64,000 nucleotides of DNA from Rhizobium sp. R634 (lineage in GTDB: Bacteria > Pseudomonadota > Alphaproteobacteria > Rhizobiales > Rhizobiaceae): positions 62,001 to 126,000 of the forward strand of contig NZ_LOKW01000001.1 in the NCBI RefSeq assembly GCF_002211305.1. The letters are read 5' to 3'. A program made the translations under genes and the position numbers. Positions 17,628 to 25,195 of the stretch are shown here, in pieces (the stretch's first letter is position 1; the number at the start of each line of letters is the position of its first letter). The notes beneath the pieces are model-generated. The model saw only the letters and a program-made list of their open reading frames with translations, was not told the DNA's origin and ran no database searches.

Positions 17628-18396
17628 CGGGGTCAATCTCCTTGTGAATGGCGGTGAAGGCGCCGGACTGCAGGAGGCCGGCGAGATTGGCGGGAAGATC
17701 GAATTCGGCTGCTGAAAGGGCGGCGGTTTCCGCCGCCTGAAGGAGCGTCGCGCCGGTGGCCAGCGCCTGCAGGAAGATCGCGCCGCCCGGCGGCAGGCGA
17801 TGGATTTCGACGAGCATGTGCGGGCGGACGATGAGCGCATCCTCGCCTGCCCAGGGCTCGATCGGCGCGAGGTCCATCGCGCCGCTGTTCATCGCCCAGA
17901 TGGTAATGATGGGGTGCGCCGATCGCAGGATGGAGAGCGAGGGATGCGGCTGGAAAACGAGGCGGGCGAGCTGCTCCGGTGCGACCCGCGAAAGTTCGCC
18001 GGCATCGAGCGGCGCAGCGTCGGCCGCGTGATAGGCATGGCCGCGCGCCGCTTCGAGGCGGATCACGTCAGGGAGATAGGCAAGCTCCTGCACCGGTTCG
18101 AAGCACTCGACGAAATCGGCAAAGCCGTCGCCGTAGGACATCAGCAATGGCGAGCGCGGCGGGAAAAGCCGGATGAATTCGCCCGCCATCGCCGCGAAGA
18201 AACCCTCTCCGACGATCCGCCGGGCAGCCGGGAACCGGGACGCAAGCGCGCTGACGAGCCCGCTTGCGACATTGTTGCGATAGACGCCGAAGCGGCGCAG
18301 CGGCTCGCCGCCATTCCAGGCGGCAAGACCGGCCGGGACGGGCAGAGCGGCGTCGGTAAGCGCCTTCGCAAAGCGGATTTGGATATCTGCTGGCAT
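17617..18396 (-). CDS. bufC: DUF2063 RiPP recognition/partner protein (BufC)
   Basis: A 259-residue protein whose N-terminal domain (about residues 1-100, FAKALTDAALPVPAGLAAW...RRFGVYRNNVASGLVSAL) is DUF2063, and whose C-terminal half is a helical/beta domain ending in HKEIDPDEH. In characterised MNIO systems the DUF2063 partner delivers the precursor peptide to the DUF692 enzyme. The start at 18396 lies 8 bases after the DUF692 stop. Annotation pipelines often call this family 'putative DNA-binding domain', but the operon context argues for the RiPP role. Confidence 0.9.
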   Translation of the reverse strand: MPADIQIRFAKALTDAALPVPAGLAAWNGGEPLRRFGVYRNNVASGLVSALASRFPAARRIVGEGFFAAMAGEFIRLFPPRSPLLMSYGDGFADFVECFEPVQELAYLPDVIRLEAARGHAYHAADAAPLDAGELSRVAPEQLARLVFQPHPSLSILRSAHPIITIWAMNSGAMDLAPIEPWAGEDALIVRPHMLVEIHRLPPGGAIFLQALATGATLLQAAETAALSAAEFDLPANLAGLLQSGAFTAIHKEIDPDEH

Positions 18397-18404
18397 GGCG
18401 GACC

Positions 18405-19259
18405 TCACGCGGCGCGGCGGCTTGCGGCGGCGTCGAGTATGCGTTTGGCAGCCTCCGCCTCGGCGCGCAGGACGGGCCATTCCGGCACGTCGTTGTCCCA
18501 TTCGATGAGGGTGGCGACAGGAGCGGTCCTGGCGATGACCTCTTCGTAAAGAGCCCAGACCGGATCCTTGACCGGTGTGTCGTGGGAGTCGATCAGCAGC
18601 GGTGCGCCCTGGTCATCGCTTGTTTCGGAGTGGCCGCTCAGATGGATTTCGCGCACCCATTGCAAGGGGAAGCGGGCGAGATAGGCGCGCGGGTCCATGT
18701 TGTGGTTGGTGGAGGCAACGAAGACGTTGTTGACGTCGAGCAGCAGCCCGCATCCGGTGCGCTTGACGACCTCTGCCAGGAATTCCGTCTCTTCCAGCGT
18801 GCTTTCTTCGAATAGCAGATAGGTCGCGGGATTTTCGAGCAGCATCTGGCGGCGCAGCTTGTCCTGCACCTCGTCGATATGCTCCGCGACGCGCGCGAGC
18901 GTGGTCTCGGTATAGGGAAGCGGCAGCAGGTCGTTCATGAAAACCGTGTCGTGCGACGACCAGGCGAGATGTTCGGAAAAGCTCTCCGGCTCGTATCGGT
19001 CGCAGAGGATTTTCAGCCGGGCGAGATGCGTGCGGTCGAGCGGCTGCATCGAGCCGATGGAGAGGCCGACGCCATGGATCGACAGCGCATAGTCCTGGCG
19101 CAGCTTGCCGAGCTGGGCATGCGGCGGACCGCCAGCGCCCATATAGTTTTCGGCATGGACTTCGAAAAAGCCGAGCGGCTGCGGGCGGTCGATGATTTCG
19201 GCAAAATGCTCGGGCTTGAAGCCGACACCGGGGCGGCGGGGAAGTTCGGAGGGTTTCAT
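18405..19259 (-). CDS. bufB: DUF692 multinuclear iron oxidative enzyme (BufB)
   Basis: A 284-residue MNIO (DUF692) TIM-barrel enzyme. Conserved metal-site segments seen are FFEVHAENY (Glu/Asn near 33-38), [11 protein letters not shown] with His62, [19 protein letters not shown], and EIHLSGH near residue 210. The family modifies cysteines of a ribosomal precursor using two or three iron ions; in bufferin systems the product chelates copper. The precursor gene (bufA) lies directly upstream and the partner (bufC) directly downstream, so the substrate is clear by context. It is cytosolic. Confidence 0.93.
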   Translation of the reverse strand: MKPSELPRRPGVGFKPEHFAEIIDRPQPLGFFEVHAENYMGAGGPPHAQLGKLRQDYALSIHGVGLSIGSMQPLDRTHLARLKILCDRYEPESFSEHLAWSSHDTVFMNDLLPLPYTETTLARVAEHIDEVQDKLRRQMLLENPATYLLFEESTLEETEFLAEVVKRTGCGLLLDVNNVFVASTNHNMDPRAYLARFPLQWVREIHLSGHSETSDDQGAPLLIDSHDTPVKDPVWALYEEVIARTAPVATLIEWDNDVPEWPVLRAEAEAAKRILDAAASRRAA

Positions 19260-19283
19260 CGGACGATCTCCTGGGATGGAAGC

Positions 19284-19307
19284 GGACGGCGCTGAGGGGC
19301 GCCGTCC
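19284..19307. terminator. intercistronic hairpin between bufA and bufB
   Basis: GGACGGCGC and GCGCCGTCC form a perfect 9-bp stem with a 6-base loop in the 63-base gap between the precursor and its modifying enzyme. No T-run follows on the minus strand. It could act as a partial terminator or 3' stabiliser giving more precursor than enzyme message. Confidence 0.6.
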
Positions 19308-19322
19308 TTTCAGCGCCTTGGC

Positions 19323-19607
19323 TCAGACCGGAGCCTTGCCCTGCATCAGCGAGCCATGGCCGTCCGGCGTCTTCATCGACATGCACGTGCCGGCAGGAAC
19401 GAGCTTCCAGGCGTTCTTCTGGTAATCGACCTTGGCGGTGCCGGCGCAGGTCGTGCCCGGACCGGCGGCGCAATCGTTCTGGCCCTTCAATGCGACGCCG
19501 TAGCATTTCTCCTTGCTGTCGGCGGCGGAGGCGGCCGGAGCGGCGACGGCTGCGAGCGCCGAAGCGATGGAGCCTGCCAGTGCAAGGGTGACGATGCTGT
19601 TCTTCAT
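19323..19607 (-). CDS. bufA: bufferin precursor (DUF2282), BufA
   Basis: A 94-residue DUF2282 protein with a Sec signal peptide (residues 1 to about 28, ending PAASA) and a short mature core carrying four cysteines at 35, 46, 54 and 75 ([28 protein letters not shown]). This is the signature of bufferins, in which DUF692 enzymes convert core cysteines to thiooxazole groups and the exported product binds copper. The ATG follows GGAGAT. It is the first gene of the bufABCD operon and is preceded by an ECF-type promoter that matches the one before the sigma-factor gene. Confidence 0.93.
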   Translation of the reverse strand: MKNSIVTLALAGSIASALAAVAAPAASAADSKEKCYGVALKGQNDCAAGPGTTCAGTAKVDYQKNAWKLVPAGTCMSMKTPDGHGSLMQGKAPV

Positions 19608-19654
19608 TGTTCATCTCCGTTGAATGATAAGCCGTGATTGGCTTGCATTGCGGG

Positions 19655-19681
19655 CTACGGAGAGAGAACCGCGGTTGTTAC
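19655..19681 (-). promoter_or_regulatory. ECF-sigma promoter of the bufferin operon
   Basis: On the minus strand GTAACA (-35, 19681-19676), 15 bases, then CCGTAG (-10, 19660-19655). The same two hexamers with the same spacing occur before the sigma gene. Predicted transcription starts about 40 bases before the bufA start codon. Confidence 0.75.
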
Positions 19682-19792
19682 AGCGCCCGGTCCGATTTTT
19701 TTGGAGGCGCACCCTTGCCCTTTGCACAACCGCGGGCGAAAAGCCTGGAAACGAAGGGCTGCAGGGCCGCACGAAAGAATTTCGCGGTCGCG

Positions 19793-19819
19793 GTAACAAA
19801 AATGTGTGCTCATCCGTAG
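19793..19819 (+). promoter_or_regulatory. ECF-sigma promoter of the sigma/anti-sigma operon
   Basis: GTAACA (19793-19798), 15 bases, CCGTAG (19814-19819), identical in both boxes and spacing to the bufA promoter. It would make the sigma gene self-activating. The predicted start of transcription falls only about 7-12 bases before the chosen GTG, so the message would be nearly leaderless. Confidence 0.7.
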
Positions 19820-19832
19820 GGGATTATGTCGG

Positions 19833-20390
19833 GTGAAACATTCGGCGCGTGAAGAGGAATGGGCAGGCTGGATGCGCAGCGCCATCGATGGCGATACGCA
19901 GGCCTATCACCGCTTCCTTTCCGCCGTCACGCCGCATCTGCGCGCGATGGCGCGCCGGCGCTGCGACCAGTTCGGCGCACCGGCGAGCGAGGCGGAGGAC
20001 GTGGTGCAGGAAGTGCTGCTCGCCGTCCACCTGAAACGCGCAACGTGGGACCCGGCGCGCCCGATCGGCCCGTGGCTGTCGACGATCGTGCGCAACAAGC
20101 TGATCGACAGCATGCGCCGGCGCGGCCGCCATGTCGACGTGCCGATCGACGACGTCATGGCGACGCTGGAGGCCGAAGAGCAGGCCGGCAACTTGGATCG
20201 GCTCGACGCTGAGCATATGCTGGAGCGGCTGAGGGATCCGCAGCGCGATATCGTCCGGTCCATTTCCATGGAAGGGGCGGGCATACGCGAGACGGCCGAA
20301 AGGCTGAAGATGAGTGAGGGCGCGGTGCGTGTTGCCCTTCATCGGGCGCTGAAAACGCTCGCCGCGCTTTACCGGAGTGAAGACAAGTGA
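19833..20390 (+). CDS. sigF: ECF RNA polymerase sigma factor, SigF-like
   Basis: A 185-residue ECF sigma factor. Region 2 is at about residues 15-85 (EAEDVVQEVLLAVHLKRATWDP, PWLSTIVRNKLIDSMRRRGRH) and region 4 near the end (IRETAERLKMSEGAVRVALHRALKTL). The GTG at 19833 was chosen because the family N-terminus (EEEWAGWMRSAIDGD) follows it; an earlier GTG at 19806 would lie upstream of the predicted transcription start. It overlaps the anti-sigma gene by GTGA. In Caulobacter the SigF/NrsF pair responds to heavy-metal stress and drives DUF692/DUF2063/DoxX/DUF2282 genes, the same set found here on the other strand. Confidence 0.93.
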   Translation: MKHSAREEEWAGWMRSAIDGDTQAYHRFLSAVTPHLRAMARRRCDQFGAPASEAEDVVQEVLLAVHLKRATWDPARPIGPWLSTIVRNKLIDSMRRRGRHVDVPIDDVMATLEAEEQAGNLDRLDAEHMLERLRDPQRDIVRSISMEGAGIRETAERLKMSEGAVRVALHRALKTLAALYRSEDK

Positions 20391-21022
20391 AAACGGATGA
20401 GCTGATCAATCTTTTGTCGGAAGATGCGCCGGTGCGCCTGCGGCTCGGCCGCATGATGGCGCTGGTGCTGCTGATCGGTATCGCGATCTCCGCGACACTG
20501 ATGGTTTCGACGATCGGCCTGCGCCACAACATGCAGACCGTCTTCGAGACGGCACGGGTCTTCTTCAAGATTTGCGAGACGCTGCTGCTCGCGATTATCG
20601 CCGCGCGCCTCGTCTTCCAGATCGGCCGGCCGGGGGTGCCGCTGAGGGCGCGGGCTCTGGCGCTGCTCCTGCCGGCAGCACTGCTTGTTACTGCCGTGAT
20701 CGCCGAGCTTTTCACCGTGCCGGAACAGGACTGGGCGGCGAGCATGATCGGCAACAATGCGGCCTTCTGCGTCTTCTTCATCCCCGTGCTGTCGCTGGCG
20801 CCGCTCGTGGGCTTCATGCTGGCGCTGAAGAATGCCGCGCCTGGCGATCCCACGGCAGCGGGTGCTGCGGCCGGCCTTGCCGCCGGCGCGGTTGCGGCTG
20901 CGATCTATGCCTGGCACTGCCCTGACGACAGCCCGCTCTTCCTCATGAGCTGGTATGTCCTGGCGATTGCGATCGTCACCGTGGCGGGGTCGCTGGTCGG
21001 CCGGCGCATCTTGCGCTGGTAG
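20387..21022 (+). CDS. nrsF: NrsF-type (DUF1109) membrane anti-sigma factor
   Basis: A 211-residue inner-membrane protein with six hydrophobic segments and a short cytosolic N-terminus (MKTDELINLLSEDAPV). Cysteines occur at 63, 128 and 178; 128 and 178 lie at the edges of membrane segments (AAFCVFF, WHCPDD) and correspond in spacing to the conserved pair known to be required for signal sensing in Caulobacter NrsF. The GTG start overlaps the sigma stop (GTGA), so the two proteins are made in a fixed ratio. Expected role: hold the sigma factor at the membrane until metal or redox stress. Confidence 0.92.
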   Translation: MKTDELINLLSEDAPVRLRLGRMMALVLLIGIAISATLMVSTIGLRHNMQTVFETARVFFKICETLLLAIIAARLVFQIGRPGVPLRARALALLLPAALLVTAVIAELFTVPEQDWAASMIGNNAAFCVFFIPVLSLAPLVGFMLALKNAAPGDPTAAGAAAGLAAGAVAAAIYAWHCPDDSPLFLMSWYVLAIAIVTVAGSLVGRRILRW

Positions 21023-21168
21023 TTTTCCCGACGCTGGAATCTCAGACGCCGCCGGTCATTCTTGCGCCGTGCAGTCTTGCCGGCGGCCACTGCTTTCTTC
21101 CCAAGTAACTTTGTTGACTCCGTCTTTCAACCGGTTGAAAAGAGACGTGGCTATAGAGGAGACGACTG

Positions 21169-21600
21169 ATGGCTGACGAGAATAATACAGGTTCCGCTGC
21201 CGCGGCTGCGGAGACGGCTGCATCCGCGAAAACCGACGCGAAGAAGCCGCGTGCGCCCCGGCGCCAGAAGGCCGCTGCCGAGGCGGCGCCTACCGTGTCG
21301 GAAGCAGTAAGCGCGCCGACGCCGGCGGCAAGCCCGGCAAAGCCCGATGCCCGGTCGAAGGGCGCCAAGCCCAAGCCGGCCGTGACGAAGGCCGCCGCTG
21401 GCAAGAGCGCGCCCAAGGCCGCTGTGGCAAAGAAGGTGGCAAAGCCTGCCGCGCAGCCGGCCAAGGCTTCCGCGCCCGCCATCGACGAGCTGGAAGATCT
21501 CATTCAGCTCGAAGAGGAAAACAAGCGGCTCCGCAAGAGCCTGGCGGAAAAGCTGCGCCAGGAAAATGCCGAGCTGCGCAAGAAGCTCGGGCTTGCCTGA
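21169..21600 (+). CDS. syrB: SyrB-like Ala/Lys-rich regulator
   Basis: A 143-residue protein with a long, disordered, Ala/Lys/Pro-rich N-terminal part (about residues 10-105, histone-H1-like KKPRAPRRQKAA, KAAVAKKVAKPAA) and a C-terminal coiled coil (LEDLIQLEEENKRLRKSLA, then ENAELRKKL). It resembles rhizobial SyrB, described in Sinorhizobium meliloti as a negative regulator acting on syrM expression. A direct role in symbiosis cannot be concluded here, because SyrB-like paralogues are common. It may bind DNA through its basic tail. Confidence 0.7.
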   Translation: MADENNTGSAAAAAETAASAKTDAKKPRAPRRQKAAAEAAPTVSEAVSAPTPAASPAKPDARSKGAKPKPAVTKAAAGKSAPKAAVAKKVAKPAAQPAKASAPAIDELEDLIQLEEENKRLRKSLAEKLRQENAELRKKLGLA

Positions 21601-21746
21601 GTCTCCTAAGCGGACAGGTCACGACGCCGATCTCAGCCATCGATTTCATTTCGCCGGGCGCATGTCGATGTGCCCGGCCGAACGACCATTGAGGATATGG
21701 TCGCTGCAGCAGGATCGCAGCTCGTATTGCGGGAGGGTCGAACATC

Positions 21747-22313
21747 ATGAAGACACCGTGGAGATTTCTTGCCGATCTGACCTCACGTCGGCGGCCGGCC
21801 AAACCGGAGGAGAGTTCGACCGGGCGCAGTGCCGATGCCGAGGCGAGCGAAAGCGAAGCGAAATCCGCCCCGGCGGTTCCATCAGATGCCGCCGCCTCCG
21901 GCGCGCATGTCTCAGACGACCGATCGCCGGCGATATCAAGCGAGACGGAAAGTGTTCACGATGCCGGCGCGGCATCGGAGCCGCCGGTTGATGCCGCAGA
22001 GGTTCAATCGCCGGCGCTTGCCGATGCGCAGGCCCCGCTTTTCGGAGCGGTGAAGACCGGGGCAGGCGCCAAGCCTCAACGAAAGCCGCCGGCCAAGCGT
22101 CAGGGCAGCCCCAAGCGGACGCAGGCCGATGTAGTCGCAAAAAGCCTTGCCGCATCAGATCGCGCCCCCGTCGCGCCGTCGCGCGATCCTTTCTTCGACG
22201 ACGTGGCGAGGCTCGACGAGGAGATCAGGGCGCTGCGAAGCGAACTGGCGCAGAAGCTTCATCGCCAGAACGCGCAGCTTAAGAAAATGCTCGAGCGTTT
22301 CGACCGCGCGTGA
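21747..22313 (+). CDS. SyrB-like paralogue with acidic low-complexity N-terminus
   Basis: A 188-residue protein, starting after GGGAGGG. An N-terminal acidic, Ser/Ala-rich disordered region (residues 15-90) is followed by a basic patch (KPQRKPPAKRQGSPKRTQ) and a C-terminal coiled coil (LDEEIRALRSELAQKL, RQNAQLKKML) that lines up with that of the protein just upstream. The pair probably arose by duplication of a coiled-coil module. It has no signal peptide or membrane segment. Function unknown; heterodimerisation with the upstream SyrB-like protein is a reasonable guess. Confidence 0.65.
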   Translation: MKTPWRFLADLTSRRRPAKPEESSTGRSADAEASESEAKSAPAVPSDAAASGAHVSDDRSPAISSETESVHDAGAASEPPVDAAEVQSPALADAQAPLFGAVKTGAGAKPQRKPPAKRQGSPKRTQADVVAKSLAASDRAPVAPSRDPFFDDVARLDEEIRALRSELAQKLHRQNAQLKKMLERFDRA

Positions 22314-22325
22314 GTCTCTTCCGCG

Positions 22326-23483
22326 TCAGTCCAGGATGACGTGGGGGACGAAGCGCGAGAGGTTTGCGGTGATGCGCGATTTGTCCTCGCGGATGCCGAG
22401 GCCGCAGGCGCGGTCGCCGACGACCCAGCTGCCGAGCACCGCGAAGCCGCCGGGGCCCTCGAAGAGCGGCGTATAGCCCTGAACGATAAAACCCTCTTCG
22501 CCGTAGCCCCCGGGCGCCGCGTCGAATTCCTCTCCGTTGCGGAAGATCGTCACGTTTTCGCCTTCGCGCGACAGCAGCGGCTTGCGGACATAGTCGGTCA
22601 GCTCCGACGCCTTGGGATCGTCGGAGAAATAGCTCGGCAGCAGATTGGGATGGTTGGGGTGGCGGCGCCACAGCAGCGGCAAAAGCCCTTTGTTCGAAAG
22701 CACGGCTTTCCAGGCCGGTTCGATAAAGACGTCGCCGCTGCGGACGAGCTGCTGCCCGAAGGGCTCGCGCATCATGAATTCCCAGGGGTAGAGCTTGAAG
22801 CAGCGATCGATCACCCGATCCTGCAGATCCGTATAACGCCCCTGCGCATCGATGCCGATTTCACCGATGTCGAGCAATTGCACGCGATGGCCGGCCTGAA
22901 TGGCGCAGTCCATCAGATAGACGGTCGTGCCCCGATCCTCTTCGTTGTCGGTCATGACGGCGAAGTGGAAAATGGAATCGCGGGGAAACTGCTCGAACGC
23001 CTCGACAAGGCTTTCCTGCAGCAGATTATACTGGTCGGCGCCCTCGGGCAGGACGCCGAGGCCGATCTGATCGGTCAGCCAGTTGTACTGGAAAAAGGCG
23101 GTCTCGAACACGGCGGTCGGCGTGTCCGCATTGTATTCGAGAAGCTTGACCGGGCCCGTCCCATCATAGGCGAGGTCGAAGCGGCCATAGAGATGCCGGT
23201 CGCCGCGCCGCCAGGAACGCTGCACGACGTCGCGCAGGTCGGCGGGGATGGCGAGCCGGTCGAGCGTCTCTTCGTCGTTGACGATGTCGCCGACCAGATC
23301 CATGCACATATCGTGCAGTTCCTGGCTCGGCGCTTCGATGTCAGTCTCGATCTGCTCGAGCGTGAAGGTATAGGCGGCGTCGTCGAGCCAATAGGGCTCG
23401 CCGTACATTTCGTGAAAGCCGAAGCCGACCGCCCGGGCCTTGTCGAGCCAATCCGGGCGCGCCGGAAGCGTGATGCGCTTCAT
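22326..23483 (-). CDS. yjfC: glutathionylspermidine-synthase-like ATP-grasp ligase (YjfC/YgiC)
   Basis: A 385-residue member of the glutathionylspermidine synthase C-terminal family, an ATP-grasp C-N ligase. Seen motifs: YGRFDLAYDG, KLLEYNADTPTAVFET (substrate/ATP site), FIEPAWKAVLSNKGLLPLLW, YVRKPLLSREGENV, and the late GSWVVGDRACGLGIREDKS. It lacks the amidase half of E. coli GspS. The true substrate of YjfC/YgiC proteins is not settled. It is the last gene of the minus-strand yjf arm, one base after the DUF1190 stop. Confidence 0.88.
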   Translation of the reverse strand: MKRITLPARPDWLDKARAVGFGFHEMYGEPYWLDDAAYTFTLEQIETDIEAPSQELHDMCMDLVGDIVNDEETLDRLAIPADLRDVVQRSWRRGDRHLYGRFDLAYDGTGPVKLLEYNADTPTAVFETAFFQYNWLTDQIGLGVLPEGADQYNLLQESLVEAFEQFPRDSIFHFAVMTDNEEDRGTTVYLMDCAIQAGHRVQLLDIGEIGIDAQGRYTDLQDRVIDRCFKLYPWEFMMREPFGQQLVRSGDVFIEPAWKAVLSNKGLLPLLWRRHPNHPNLLPSYFSDDPKASELTDYVRKPLLSREGENVTIFRNGEEFDAAPGGYGEEGFIVQGYTPLFEGPGGFAVLGSWVVGDRACGLGIREDKSRITANLSRFVPHVILD

Positions 23484-23484
23484 C

Positions 23485-24090
23485 CTAACCGCCGAAACTG
23501 AAGGATGACCGGCCGCCGAAGCCCTGGCGGGCGACGGTGCGGGTGTTGACGTTGACGGGTTTTACCGTCTGGCGCACCGGCGCAACGCTGTCGCGGCTGC
23601 CCGACCGAACCGTCGTCACCAGCTCGCCGGAGCGATTGCGATAGATCGGCGTCGAGCCGCCGCCGACATAGACGGATCCGCCGATCTCCTCCTGCCGCCG
23701 GCGATAGGTGTAATAGTCGCCGATATTGTTGAGTGCCGAGGACAGGAGGTAGCCGCTCAGAAACGGCATGAAGAAGCTGCCGGTTGCTCCCATGTTGTTG
23801 GTGACCGTGCTCTTCGGCTCTTCGGCGCACTTGCCCGTTCCGAATTCGGCTTCGCAGGCGGCCATGCCGTCGAAACGCGGCGCCGTGGCGAGGTGGGCGC
23901 GCATGGCATCCTGATAGGCGGCCTGGCACACCTGCTGGTCCATGCCGGCCGATACGCACTGGTCGACGGAGGTGAACATCACCTGCGAGTCGCCGGGATC
24001 GTCTCCGCAACCGGAAAGCATCATGGTGGAAACGGCAATGGTGCCGAGTGCAAGAACTGGCGGCCTGCGGCCGGTCAGACGTCTACGCAT
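23485..24090 (-). CDS. yjfM: DUF1190 lipoprotein-like protein (YjfM/YgiB)
   Basis: A 201-residue protein with an N-terminal export signal ending in a lipobox-like STMMLSGC (Cys about residue 28), a conserved cysteine-containing domain (SVDQCVSAGMDQQVCQAAYQDAM, given here as residues 41-63; AACEAEFGTGKCAEE), and a Gly/Ser/Arg-rich tail. The family sits with YjfC and YjfL in enterobacteria too. Likely anchored at the cell envelope. It lies 13 bases after the DUF350 gene. Confidence 0.88.
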   Translation of the reverse strand: MRRRLTGRRPPVLALGTIAVSTMMLSGCGDDPGDSQVMFTSVDQCVSAGMDQQVCQAAYQDAMRAHLATAPRFDGMAACEAEFGTGKCAEEPKSTVTNNMGATGSFFMPFLSGYLLSSALNNIGDYYTYRRRQEEIGGSVYVGGGSTPIYRNRSGELVTTVRSGSRDSVAPVRQTVKPVNVNTRTVARQGFGGRSSFSFGG

Positions 24091-24103
24091 GGCGGCCTCT
24101 CCC

Positions 24104-24505
24104 TCAGTAGGTCATGCAGGCGGCATTGAGGATCCCGATCACCAGAGCAATGCCGCCGCCCCACAGACCTGCCGCGATTTCGCCCCGGGTGATCTTCTCG
24201 TGCAGATCCTGCATCGTGAAGTTGGCGATGAAGAAGCCGAGAACCTGTACCAGCGTGCCGATGATGGCCCAGATGATGTAGTCGACGATGCTGACCGAAT
24301 TGGCGGCGGCCGAGGCGAGCGGCAGGCTGAAGCCGATAAGCGCGCCGAGGAAAGCGGTGACCGCGGCGAGATTGCCCGCGCGGATCAGCTCGACTTCCCT
24401 GTGCGGGGTGAGCCGCGTGTAAACTGCGCCGAAAACCCCATAGGCAGCGAGACCGATGGCAAAATAGATCAGGAAGGCCGGAAGTCCCGCCACATACTCA
24501 AGCAT
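24104..24505 (-). CDS. yjfL: DUF350 inner-membrane protein (YjfL)
   Basis: A 133-residue membrane protein with four hydrophobic helices (AFLIYFAIGLAAYGVFGAVY; AVTAFLGALIGFSLPLA; IIWAIIGTLVQVLGFFIANF; GLWGGGIALVIGILNAACM). Single DUF350 unit. In the E. coli yjfIJKLMC cluster it sits between yjfK and yjfM, as it does here. Its role is unknown; it may form part of a membrane complex with the PspA-like YjfJ. Confidence 0.9.
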   Translation of the reverse strand: MLEYVAGLPAFLIYFAIGLAAYGVFGAVYTRLTPHREVELIRAGNLAAVTAFLGALIGFSLPLASAAANSVSIVDYIIWAIIGTLVQVLGFFIANFTMQDLHEKITRGEIAAGLWGGGIALVIGILNAACMTY

Positions 24506-24538
24506 AATAAAATTCCTCCATGGATAAATCGAAAGCCT

Positions 24539-25195
24539 TCAAACCCGCCTGATATCGGCCGGAGCGATGCCGTAGCCGATTAGGAATTCGATGGAACTCC
24601 CCGCAAGGCTTTGGCCCTGCTCGAGATCGCGTTCGACATTGAGCAGCAGCATTTCGCGGGTTCTGCCGAGCGGGCGGTAATAGAGCATGCAGGTCTGATG
24701 GATGGACCGCTGCTCCTCGCCGTCGTCGATGGTCTCGACGAACTGCACGAGTTCGGCGCGTTCCGGCCCTTCTCCCCAGAAGCGGTTGAAGAGGATGCCG
24801 TCGGCGTCATAGGAGGGCTGGCCGATCAGTCCGTTGGGGCCGGTCCATCGGTTCCATTCGCTCTGGCCGACCGGCACGACGCTGTCCCAGGGCCAGTAGA
24901 AGCTCACATCGTCGATTGCTTCGCCGACGGTGCCGGAGGCCGACATGACCTGCACCATGCGGTGCTCGTCGTCGTAATAGCGCGAGAGGGTCGTCGCGGC
25001 ATCGAGCTGCACCTGGCCGTAGGCGGCGATGATGAACGGCCCGCTCTTCGGCAGCGGCATGGCGGGCGTGCCCGTCAGCGCGTCGGCTTCGAGCGAGAGG
25101 AAATCGATCTCCAGCGCGCCGCCGATGCTGGCGCCGAGAGGACCTCGCTCGGCCGCGAAAGTCTTGTCCTTGTTTCCTCCGAACCAGCCGATCAT
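24539..25195 (-). CDS. yjfK: DUF2491 protein (YjfK)
   Basis: A 218-residue soluble protein of the DUF2491/YjfK family, mostly beta and rich in acidic and aromatic residues (YYDDEHRMVQVMSASG, VSFYWPWDSVVPV, LLNVERDLEQGQSL). No signal peptide or membrane span. The ATG overlaps the stop of the ion-channel gene (ATGA). Function unknown; genome context ties it to a PspA-type envelope-stress unit. Confidence 0.88.
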   Translation of the reverse strand: MIGWFGGNKDKTFAAERGPLGASIGGALEIDFLSLEADALTGTPAMPLPKSGPFIIAAYGQVQLDAATTLSRYYDDEHRMVQVMSASGTVGEAIDDVSFYWPWDSVVPVGQSEWNRWTGPNGLIGQPSYDADGILFNRFWGEGPERAELVQFVETIDDGEEQRSIHQTCMLYYRPLGRTREMLLLNVERDLEQGQSLAGSSIEFLIGYGIAPADIRRV

